64,000 bases of DNA from Diospyros lotus (taxonomy: Eukaryota; Streptophyta; Magnoliopsida; Ericales; Ebenaceae). The stretch is taken from positions 15,014,616 to 15,078,615 of the forward strand of contig NC_068338.1 in assembly GCF_014633365.1 (NCBI RefSeq). Direction: 5' to 3'. Below are positions 22,848 to 31,032 of the stretch, piece by piece. Under the pieces are notes generated by a model, which was not told the DNA's origin, made no database searches, and worked only from the letters and a program-made list of their open reading frames with translations. The position numbers were made by a program, and so were the translations under genes. Numbering within the stretch: the first letter of the stretch is position 1; each line of letters starts with the position of its first letter.

Positions 22848-24949
22848 TCAATCCACAAAATTTTCAATCCTTTCCTAGGCAATGCTAGACTCTTTTTTCA
22901 CAATTATGTTCTAACTACTCAAAGCTAAATATTTGGTTAACCAATGAATAGAGTCTACAAAGATGTAACATACTTAATCTTCCTCTCCATCATGTATTTT
23001 AGCACTTCAACCCAATCGTTTTTGTAAAAATGTTTTGCTAGGCCAAATCAATCATGACAATGGACAACACTTTAGAGTAGAAAACATGGAATAAAAACAT
23101 TAAAATATAGAGATAAGTCCTTAAGGACATTAGATTGAAGGTGTCATTAAACTTTAGGAACTCACACAATGAAATAATAAGGTCCATCCATTTCACTTCT
23201 CCTCGTTGGTTAAGCCAAAACACATGGGATTTAATTACTTGTTCTAATGTTCAAGTCCCACTAAATCATATGTCTTCATGCCTTAGGTTTAATATCACAC
23301 AAATCTTGGTTTAGTACTTAAAGTCCTCTCACTTTGCCAGTTTTTTAATAAGGTCTCACATTCGACAACTAATTTAGCCTATTTATAGGCTTTTCTATCT
23401 TTTAGTTTTAGTTTTAATTGAAGGCACAATATGAACAACACCACTAGAGTATAATATAGTAATGGCATTAAACTACGATTACTATTATATCCTTAGGATC
23501 ATGACACACATACCCTTTGGAGTGTCTAGTGCATCTTACAAAACCCTAAAGTCCCAAATGACTTAAGCCAAACCTTTTGCTTGTCGATATTTTATAAAGC
23601 ATGATGGCTACAAATTTAAAGGGCACATGGTTGAGAATATAGGAGACATTTAACAAAGTATCCCCCTTATAAAAGAAGGAAAATTCACTTTTGCAATCAT
23701 TGATATCACCATGTCAATCAATGCCCTAATCCTTCTTTTCACTACATTATTTTTGGAGTCCTAGGAATGGTCAATTTCCTTATAATTCCTCTCTCATTAC
23801 ATAATTACTTGAATTTTTCAAACATATATTCACATCCTCAATCCATCTTCAAGGTCTTGTCTTTTCTCTCTAACTGATTCTCAACCTCATTGCAAAATAG
23901 TCTAAAGTAATCTGTTGCCTCGAACTTGTGGGAAATTAGGTAGTTATGACCAAAGCACATGAAATTATTTATATAGGTAATGAAATATCATGCCTCACCA
24001 TCACACTCATCAAACCACTAATGTTTAAATGGATAAGTTGAAAAAGTTGTTGGATTTTGGTCCCCTTTTTGAATAGTTTTCTTGTTATTTTTTCAACTAA
24101 GCATTGTTCACATGTCGATAAGTTAACTTTAGTGACTGATACCAACAAACCTTTTTGAGCTAACCTATTCAATTTGTCTTATCCAATGTGACTTAGTCTA
24201 GCATGCCAACTGTTTCATCCACATTTGCATCACTAGAAATAAGGATAAGCAAAAAACATTAATTGTTATTATTGAAATCACCATCAATAGTATCCAAAAC
24301 AATAAAACCATATGAAAATTTTCAAAAACCAACAAAACAAGTACCATAAAAAAGATTCATCATAGAGCCATGAAAATCCAAATAGAAACCAAAATTTAGA
24401 AGAACAACTACGGAAACTAAATTTTCTCTATATTCTAGGTGCTTAAGAGACATCATGTAGGTAAAGGGTTAGCCCACCACAAAACTCAATTTGAAAGTGT
24501 CTATCCCTTTGACTTCCACTTTGGAGTTATCACTTACATAAATCCACCAATTGTCTACTAAAATTCAATGATACTCCACGCTCCGCACACTTCTATACTA
24601 CTAGCTATATGGTCAATTGCTCTTGAGTCTACGATCCATAGAGGATTGGATTTAGAAGCACAATAGAGCTAGAAACTAAGGAATAATGGATAAAGTCTAG
24701 CATTACCTTGGGCTTACAGCAATCATGAGCAAAATGGTCGAGCCCTCCATATATAATTGAAGCACTTGACCTTTACCATATTCTTCTTTTTGTACCTGGA
24801 CCTTGTGCCTGTTCTTTTTGTTGTTCTTCTAATCAATCTTCTTATCATTCATCTTTCATTCCTATCCTATATTTTTAGAGGATTGTGTAACAAATGATTG
24901 GCTAGGAGGTATAGCTATCTCTAGGCACTCGCCCTTTAGCTCAATGTGA
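22848..24949 (-). mobile_element. Decayed Ty1/copia element, left part (protease-integrase side)
   Basis: On the minus strand, copia similarity runs from the gag C-terminus (around 24949) through an aspartic-protease-like region (about 24600) to a GAG-pre-integrase/integrase segment (24172-23969). That segment has CEQCLVEKITRKLF, akin to the CxxC..K...PF motif before copia integrase, and LIHLNISG for the usual LVHSDLCG. Stops and frameshifts are frequent. The other half of the same element continues at 32749 on the far side of the LOG-carrying retrotransposon. No LTR of this old element was identified and its left limit is approximate. Confidence 0.65.
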
Positions 24950-24954
24950 CACAC
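24950..24954. repeat. Target-site duplication CACAC (left)
   Basis: Five bases CACAC directly left of the LTR at 24955, matched by CACAC at 32744-32748 directly right of the other LTR. Confidence 0.9.
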
Positions 24955-25754
24955 TGACTGCTACGCTACCCTGCACATTTATTTATCAAAACTACAACTA
25001 AATTCATCAGACGTCAATCCTTTTATTAAAGCAGGTGTAGGGCGATTATACTCGCCAGTGTGCGAGTGTGCGTGTAGTACAATTTTAAATTTATATTTCG
25101 GTAAGTCCGAGTCGGTTCACAGGGAGATTATTTATGGTTGAAAGTAAAAATCATAAAATATTTGAGTTTAGGAGGTAATTAAGATGATCTAAAGACCATA
25201 ATTAAAGCTAAACTAATACTGAATTTAAGTAGCTTGGGTCAAGATAATTTCAGTGTCAAAACCAATTAATTCCCAATTTGATAGAAAAGGTCAGCAATAT
25301 TCATCTGAATTAAGTTTTACAGCTCTGTTAGTAAATTTAGTTCAAGATAATGGTAATTCTTGTTTAAGCAATATCCATACATGGCATGGAAATTCTAAGT
25401 TAAGCAATTACCATAAATTGAACTATATTCCATAGACAGAATTTATAGATATAGATTAATCATTTAGGCTTGGGTATGAAAACGTTTCCAGATCTAGCAA
25501 TCTCCATACGTGGCATGAAAATTCTAAGTTAGGCTTATGCTCCAATCCAAACTTAAAGATACAACGCACACTGCTCAAATTAAATCAGATTAATATTACA
25601 TATTTTAAGCGCAGCTTTCTTTGGGAATCATTGGCGTTGGACACTGTCCTTGCCTTAACCCAAGAATGGATTTAGCTACTCATCTTCATTTTAAAATAAA
25701 TTGGCAGGAATTTAAATAACGAGAATTAAAAGACAGTATTTAAAAGACTATTTT

Positions 25755-25932
25755 TTAACCGACCATATAGGCGGTATATAATGAAAAGACAATAATTGAA
25801 AGACTATTTTTTAACCGACCATATAGGCGGTATGTAATTGAAAGACAATAATTGAAAGACTATTTTGAACCGACCATATAGGCGGTATGTAATTGAAAGA
25901 CTATTTTCAACCGACCATATAGGCGGTATATA
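25755..25932. repeat. Four copies of ACCGACCATATAGGCGGTAT in the LTR
   Basis: The 20-base phrase occurs four times (about 25758, 25814, 25870 and 25910), separated by AATTGAAAGACTATTTT-like spacers. The core CCG..CATATA..CGG is partly palindromic. Equivalent copies lie in the other LTR 6056 bases to the right (31811-31988). They lie downstream of the TATA box, in the transcribed part of the LTR. Confidence 0.9.
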
Positions 25933-26118
25933 ATAAAAAGACAATATGAATAACATAATACAACTATATGGAAACAAATGTTAAAGATTTAAGAGAAAAA
26001 TTCTAAGAACAAAACTATATAGAAACTAAAGTTGAAAATTTAAGAGAGAAATCTAAAGATCACAATTATACTTTCATTATAAGAAAATCCAATCCTTACA
26101 AATGCACCCTAAGTGCTC

Positions 26119-26127
26119 TATTTATAG
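26119..26127 (-). promoter_or_regulatory. TATA box in the 3' LTR
   Basis: The minus strand reads TATAAATAG, followed by AGCACTTAGGGTGC. The identical site in the 5' LTR is the functional one for the element; this copy could drive flanking sequence to the left. Confidence 0.6.
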
Positions 26128-26190
26128 GCTAGAAAATGTAATGGAAACTATTCAATTATATAATTTAATAATACAAAATATCTAATTAAT

Positions 26191-26335
26191 GATGTAAGCG
26201 ATGATGTAATTCCAACTCATGATGTAAGCGATGATATCACTCCAACCCATGATGTAAGCGATGATGTCACTCCAACCCATGATGTAAGGGATGATGTCAC
26301 TCCAACCCATGATGTAAGCGATGATGTCATCAATT
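26191..26335. repeat. 30-bp tandem repeat in the LTR (about 4.8 copies)
   Basis: Five consecutive units of the form GATGTAAGCGATGATGTCAC plus TCCAACCCAT occur with a 30-base period and few differences. The same array is in the other LTR (32247-32391). On the minus strand it lies upstream of the TATA box, in U3 where enhancer-like repeats are common in LTRs. The TGATGTCA-like units could be bZIP-type sites (inference only). Confidence 0.9.
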
Positions 26336-26343
26336 TGTGAGAC

Positions 26344-26490
26344 TTGGGCTTTTCATATTTTTGGGCTTGGGCCTTGCTTGTGTTGGGCTTGGGCTTGAAC
26401 CTTCCTTGTGTTGGGCTTGGGCTTGGGCCTTCCTTGTGTTGGGCTTGGGCTTGGGCCTTACTTGTGTTGGGCTTGGGCCTGGGCTTTCCA
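26344..26490. repeat. Short repeats of TTGGGCTTGGGC in the LTR
   Basis: Multiple copies of TTGGGCTTGGGCCTTCCTTG with a period near 30 bases. They create spurious Gly/Leu/Trp-rich open frames on the plus strand. The same array is at 32400-32546. Confidence 0.85.
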
Positions 26491-26687
26491 TATTTTTATA
26501 TTATTATATTATTATATATATTATATTTATTTTTTTTATATTTTATATATTTTATATATATTTTTATATTAATATTTTAAACATGCACAAAATCACAAAA
26601 TGCATAATAATATTCAATTTAAACTATTTTAAGATCAAAATAAGGGTGAAATTATAATAAAATTTTTACAAAATTGATCACTAATCA

Positions 26688-26698
26688 CACCCCCAACT
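26688..26698 (-). promoter_or_regulatory. Polypurine tract of the LOG-carrying element
   Basis: The minus strand reads AGTTGGGGGTG immediately before the TGATTAGTG start of the 3' LTR. A purine tract here primes plus-strand DNA synthesis in LTR retrotransposons. Confidence 0.8.
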
Positions 26699-28567
26699 TA
26701 AACATTGCTAGTCCCATAGCAATTAAACTTTACACTGGCCAGATTTATTCACAATAATCACATGAATATAAAAATTTCAAATTCAAAACGGAAATACATA
26801 GAACAGAACAAGCCATCTGTCATACAGTCGAATATTCTAAATTAGATTTCGGTCAAAGGTTATACAATCTTAGGAATGGCAATTAGGATGATCATTATTC
26901 TACCTTATTCCCTCGAAGTTTCGACTTCAAACCTTACTATGGATTTTTCCTCAAATAAAAAAAATTATTCCTCGGGTGTACACACAAGGGAGCCACCGTT
27001 TTAAGAGTAAATGTAAAACAAGTTCAAACTCGGTGTCATCCCAAATACAAAGAACGTATTTTCATGAAAGAATAGGGAATTTAACATAGCTTCATGACTG
27101 GAATAATGCCATAGATAAATAACTTCTGAATTTAAACAGAATTCTTTACTCTGAACTCGAATCCTAAGATCACATGATTTATAGCATCAAGAGGGACCAG
27201 ATTGGGTTGTAATGGGGCTATGAGGTTAATACGGGTTGTCAAAGAAAAGGGTAAAGTGTGCAAATGGTGTGTCGGGATTTTTTTTTCTCTTTTTTTTTTT
27301 TTTGACACTAATATCAAATTGGATGTATTGTTTTCTTCAGCATTTATTTTGAAACACTCGTGCTGAAAAGCTAAGAGAACTTCCATTTTTTCTTTTTTTC
27401 TTTTTTTCCTTTTCTTTCTTTTTTTTTTTTTTGTTTCTTTTTAATATGAAAGTACCGAGATAGACTGATTCCTAAAAACACACCAGGTTGGATAAACTTC
27501 ATATGGTTCTAGGTTAGACGAGGGTAATGAAAGGAATTATGCTAAGAACAGTTCAAATGGGCTAGGAAGGGGGTTAATGTAAAGAAAGAAAAAGGTTAAT
27601 AGGCCCAAATTGAAAGAAATTGATCCCCTATCATGCTTCTATAAAACGATGTTACTCAGTCAACTAATTCAGAGTTTGAAATCAGCCAAATTCATCCGCC
27701 ATCATACTAGACATTCAAAGCAAATTGATGTTTTGAAGCTATTGAAAATATGAGATCAACAATAAAGCGCATTTAGAATAAGTGTTATTTCACTCAGAAT
27801 TAATGATCATTAGGCTCAAACACTCACTCGGGTAATAGTCTCCACTTCTGTTAAGGGATCATGCAGTGTGCTAATTACCATTGCCTTTGACTTTATGACC
27901 GATAAACCAATTTCTAATTATTGAACACCCGATGCATGCAAATCACTTATTCTAATCCCACATATCTACGGTTTCAAATAAGAAATTAATGCATTCATGA
28001 TTCATACTGCAAATTCAACTGGCTATCAGTTTATAACTCCAAAGCTTTAGGGATAGCATTATTTAAAGCACGCACAATTTTTTGATTTTTAATAGGAGTA
28101 GATAAAAGTAAATAATTCACATAAAACTACAAGCATGCAGTTACAAATTCACAGTTAAACATGGACTAGATAGTTCATAAATATACCTTACTCCCTCCAA
28201 CTTGAATTGCAGTAATAAAATAGGGTTTGTTAGGAATACCTGTAACTCCACGAGTCTGTAAGTTTACTGTGAACTGCTAAATCTTCAACAAACAAGTGAG
28301 AATACCCTACATATATTTTTTATATTTTTTTTCTTTTTCACATCAAAATAAGAAAAATTCATGCAAGTCATATAATAAAGAGATGCGTCTCAAGAGTACA
28401 AAAAGTACTCCTTACTCAGCCATCTTATCATAGACTTGCCTAACAACATTCCATAATTTTTTAAAACAAAACATAAAAAAATTCATGCAAGTCAAAATAA
28501 ACAGATGCGTCTCAAGAGTACAGAAAAGTACTCCTTACTCAGCCATGTTATCATAGACTTGCTCTCC
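26699..28567. other. Non-coding interior between the LOG-like ORF and the 3' LTR
   Basis: About 1.9 kb of AT-rich sequence with two long T/pyrimidine runs on the plus strand (about 27282-27304 and 27388-27434, purine runs on the element's sense strand). There is no supportable ORF on the sense strand. The last 200 bases contain a duplicated scrap of the 181-aa ORF (listed separately). This is the element's 3' untranslated region. Confidence 0.6.
28350..28567 (-). repeat. Two tandem scraps derived from the 181-aa ORF
   Basis: The phrase ATGCGTCTCAAGAGTACA..AAAGTACTCCTTACTCAGCCAT occurs at 28383 and again at 28505 (period about 122), each preceded by AAAATTCATGCAAGTCA. A similar but longer form, GATGCGTCTCAAGAGTC...GACTCCTTACTCAGCCCAT, lies inside the 181-aa ORF at about 29572-29615. 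There it encodes part of LSKESLDDIRLTLETHPCG. The scraps look like deleted duplicates of that ORF segment placed just downstream of the LOG-like stop codon. Confidence 0.65.
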
Positions 28568-29227
28568 TTAGAGGGATAAATCTAAATTAATCGGACCCCT
28601 TTTGCGCTTGCTTCCAATTACCTTAGACCAGTCTATCCGAGGCTCGTAAGGATCATGCTGTGGAACATAAGTGTGTAATTTCTCTAGTAGCTCCTCAATG
28701 GTGGATGCGGAAATGAGAATATTTCTTGCAGAAAGAGAAATGAACTTTTGTTCCACAGCCTGATCAAGAAAAGAGAGCAACCCATCAAAAAAATGGTTAA
28801 TATTTAAAAGTCCAATGGGTTTGGTATGGAGATTGCTCTTGGCCCAGGAGATTATACAAAAGATTTCTTCAAGTGTACCAAAACCTCCTGGCAAAGCAAT
28901 GAAGGCGTCTGACTGATAAATCTTACAAGCCATGCGCTCAGACATAGAAGTCGTTCTTATAAGTTGACCTCGTGTGTACCCGGAAATCTGTGGATCAGCC
29001 AAAGGGATTGGCATAATACCTACCACATATGATTGCCCAAGATGTGCAGCCTGTGAAACACATCCATTCAATCCACGACTTCCCCCTCCATAGACCAAAT
29101 TAATTTTTCTCTCTCCCAATTTTATGCCAAGTTCGCTTGCTGCAAGTGTGTAACAAATATCGCTCCCAGGTTGAGAGCCACATAGTACACATATGGTATT
29201 GATTCGACGAACTGGCTGGCCTTCCAT
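28568..29227 (-). CDS. LOG-family cytokinin riboside 5'-monophosphate phosphoribohydrolase-like protein, retrotransposon-borne
   Basis: The ORF is a single uninterrupted 219-codon frame, close to the 210-220 residues usual for plant LOG proteins. LOG enzymes release the active cytokinin base from its nucleotide in the cytosol by cleaving ribose 5'-phosphate. Family hallmarks are in order: VLCGSQPGSDICY near residues 14-26 (nucleotide-binding loop), VYGGGSRGLNG at 45-55, Arg98 in MSERMACKI, QSDAFIALPGGFGTLEE at 105-121 including PGGxGTxxE with Glu121, and KPIGLLN near 136-142. Arg98 and Glu121 fall at the numbers of the catalytic pair known for LOG enzymes. Differences include Asn for the common Met in GGGSxGLMG and Met after the Arg where Lys is common. 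Host LOG genes have several introns; this copy has none, so it was probably captured as cDNA. It lies in sense inside the LTR element, 185 bases after the 181-aa ORF. Activity is not proven. Confidence 0.92.
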   Translation of the reverse strand: MEGQPVRRINTICVLCGSQPGSDICYTLAASELGIKLGERKINLVYGGGSRGLNGCVSQAAHLGQSYVVGIMPIPLADPQISGYTRGQLIRTTSMSERMACKIYQSDAFIALPGGFGTLEEIFCIISWAKSNLHTKPIGLLNINHFFDGLLSFLDQAVEQKFISLSARNILISASTIEELLEKLHTYVPQHDPYEPRIDWSKVIGSKRKRGPINLDLSL

Positions 29228-29412
29228 TTATGTTAGTTCTTTATGTATGCCCTAAAAGTAGAACTAGTTAAAGAGGTTTGGCAATCAAAAGTAACTACAT
29301 AGAAATTCAACAATAAATAAACATAAACAAAAATCATGCGTATATACAAGTAGTTGTAATTGTGGCTCACATCTTCCTCTGGTTTTACGTCCAGAAACGG
29401 CTTAAACACCTT

Positions 29413-29958
29413 CTATGAAGCGGGGATAGGCTTCCCATCCAATTTTCTTATAGATTGGCAAACAGGGTCAATTATAGTCAGATTCCCAAGACTATAGCGT
29501 TGGTGGTCACTTCTAAATTGGGTCCATAAAGCAAGAATTTCTCGCTGCACTATTCCACATGGATGCGTCTCAAGAGTCAATCGGATATCATCCAAAGACT
29601 CCTTACTCAGCCCATCCTTTATGAAACAAATTTTATCATCTCGATTTATGGAAGTAAACCCCACAGATTTGCATCGTGTGTTACAAGTCCATCGAGCACA
29701 TTTGTGACAACCATTTAATCTTTTCGCTCTTCTTTTTTTCGAAAAACTACTCTTTCCCAATCCTGGAAAATGCTTAAAACTAGGTGAGGTTTCGCCAAGA
29801 AATCGAACTTTTGCTTCAATTAACCAGCGAATATCCTCAGGGATATTTTTATACATCAACATTCGAAGTCTTTCACACCTAGTGGCATAAATCTTTCTTA
29901 AATCATTTTGTGGGAGAGATGGATAGTACTTGCGAATTTTCAAGAGCTGAAGATCCAT
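29413..29958 (-). CDS. Uncharacterised 181-aa Cys-cluster protein in the LOG-carrying element
   Basis: The frame is open for 181 codons from ATG at 29958 and precedes the LOG-like ORF in the same direction. I do not recognise the family. The N-terminal half is basic and probably helical (KIRKYYPSLP, then ATRCERLRMLMYKNIPEDIR). Near residues 70-85 a run of Lys/Arg (KKRRAKR) precedes CHKCARWTCNTRC, a Cys-x2-Cys-x4-Cys-x3-Cys cluster. That cluster could bind zinc but lacks the His of a retroviral CCHC knuckle. The C-terminal half is acidic to neutral (SKESLDDIRLTLETHPCG, then REILALWTQF). The basic patch next to a Cys cluster suggests nucleic-acid binding, which is inference only. Degenerate duplicates of part of it lie at 28383-28562. 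It could be a captured host gene fragment or a highly diverged gag-like protein. Confidence 0.6.
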   Translation of the reverse strand: MDLQLLKIRKYYPSLPQNDLRKIYATRCERLRMLMYKNIPEDIRWLIEAKVRFLGETSPSFKHFPGLGKSSFSKKRRAKRLNGCHKCARWTCNTRCKSVGFTSINRDDKICFIKDGLSKESLDDIRLTLETHPCGIVQREILALWTQFRSDHQRYSLGNLTIIDPVCQSIRKLDGKPIPAS

Positions 29959-30468
29959 TTTTTTAAAACAGAACTATAGTAAAAGAGAAATAAAACAAAA
30001 TTATGAATCTTACAAAAGGAACGAGAGTACCTGATCGGAGAACAACACAAAGGCGAGAAGACTGAGCTCAAAGAAGTGTGGCTTGCCTCATGCAGATACA
30101 GGTCTCTTATAGGGCTGTGCTAGTCACCATTCCAACAACCACACTTGGCTCGAGGCGTGCCACAAGTGCAGGGTCGATCACGTCTGGCGTCTCCTTTTTT
30201 CAACGTTCGGCATCTCCTTTTACAACTTTCGGCGTCTCCTTTTTCAACTTTCGGCATTTATTTTTCAACGCTAGATGTTTCTTTTTCTTTATAGGGTATT
30301 GTGTCCTTTTTCTTTATAGGGCAGTGTGATTGCACTGCCCCAGAAAAGTGGTTGCCGTCAGCGATATGTCTGTCTCCCTCTTTTCTCTATCTTTTTTTTC
30401 TTTTGTGTATATATATATATATTTATATTTATTTATTACAAAAACAAATTTTATTTTATTATATATTT
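29959..30468. other. Spacer between element ORFs with short tandem repeats
   Basis: No gene is supported. At about 30188-30285 four roughly 25-base units occur in a row, variants of TCTCCTTTTTCAACTTTCGGC(A/G)T. A second small duplication, TTTTTCTTTATAGGG, is at about 30281-30325. An (AT)n-rich tract lies at 30405-30440. Confidence 0.6.
30188..30285. repeat. Four tandem units of about 25 bp
   Basis: Units TCTCCTTTTTTCAACGTTCGGCA, TCTCCTTTTACAACTTTCGGCG and TCTCCTTTTTCAACTTTCGGCA, then a weaker TTTATTTTTCAACGCTAGATG, follow each other without spacers. Confidence 0.8.
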
Positions 30469-31032
30469 TTAAATATTTTTTAAGAGTTTTTTTCTTTTCT
30501 TCCAGTTAAGAATCAAATAAGTGGTTGCCCACCTATTCGTATAATAACTCCCATTCATTACACCACGTTTAAAGTTATTTTCAAAATTATGTAAATTGAT
30601 TTTTCTCATAAATGCACATACATATTTTGAAAATATGTCATCCGGAGGTGTTGGCTTTATTACATCAGAGTACGACACATCAATTCGCACAAACACTTCA
30701 CACATGTCTGGTTTAATTTGATCCCCAATAATATAAACTAGCCTAAAAGACATAAATTTAGGCTCAAGTTTGGCTAGGCCCATGGTATCTTCACATTTGG
30801 GCTCTTGGGTTTTATCCTTTTCTTTCTCCCAAGCTTCTTCTTTTCTCACATCATTTTGGCCCAATTTTTCTTCTATGATTGCTCGTACCATCCTAGGGTC
30901 ATCAAGTCTCTCAATTGATTCATCATTCCTAGGGATGGGTATAGATTGGACCGACTCTTGACCTATGGGTGCATTGAATGACGATTCCTCCCCAAGACGG
31001 CGCCAAAAACTGACTGCTACGCTACCCTGCAC
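30469..31032 (-). CDS. Unknown 187-codon ORF spanning the primer-binding site
   Basis: This is the first open frame of the element. Its first ATG is at 31032, inside the U5 end of the 5' LTR. It reads through the primer-binding site, producing the peptide FWRRLGEES, which is just the PBS translated. The next in-frame Met, in DDPRMVRAIIEEK (about residue 48), may be the real start. The middle is charged (KEEAWEKEKDKTQ). The C-terminal third (VYIIGDQIKPDMCEVFVRIDVSYSDV, split here, then KYVCAFMRKINL) looks like folded protein but matches no family I know. It shows no gag major-homology or zinc-knuckle pattern. Its position would suit a gag relic or a captured fragment. Confidence 0.4.
   Translation of the reverse strand: MQGSVAVSFWRRLGEESSFNAPIGQESVQSIPIPRNDESIERLDDPRMVRAIIEEKLGQNDVRKEEAWEKEKDKTQEPKCEDTMGLAKLEPKFMSFRLVYIIGDQIKPDMCEVFVRIDVSYSDVIKPTPPDDIFSKYVCAFMRKINLHNFENNFKRGVMNGSYYTNRWATTYLILNWKKRKKLLKNI
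30988..31005 (-). promoter_or_regulatory. Primer-binding site (tRNA-Asp type)
   Basis: The minus strand reads TGGCGCCGTCTTGGGGAG, five bases after the LTR end. The first nine bases and the later GGGGA match the complement of the 3' end of plant tRNA-Asp (TGGCGCCGTTGCCGGGGA), with mismatches in the middle. It primes minus-strand DNA synthesis. Confidence 0.8.

Larger units (their letters stand above)
24955..26687 (-). repeat. 3' LTR of the LOG-carrying element
   Basis: This LTR is identical to 31011-32743 except at 25263 (C vs T), 25467 (G vs A), 25668 (G vs A) and 26174 (C vs T). It ends at the polypurine tract. On the minus strand it has TATAAATAG at 26119-26127. It contains three families of short tandem repeats, described separately. 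Confidence 0.95.

Noticed and set aside
25755..25932. CRISPR-like regularly spaced repeats
   Set aside because: Spacers are similar to each other and the repeats lie in a plant LTR; no cas genes are present and the context is eukaryotic.
26337..26657. Open frames rich in Gly, Leu and Trp in both LTRs (also 32393-32713)
   Set aside because: They are translations of the TTGGGCTTGGGC short repeats and lie antisense to the element; no gene is implied.
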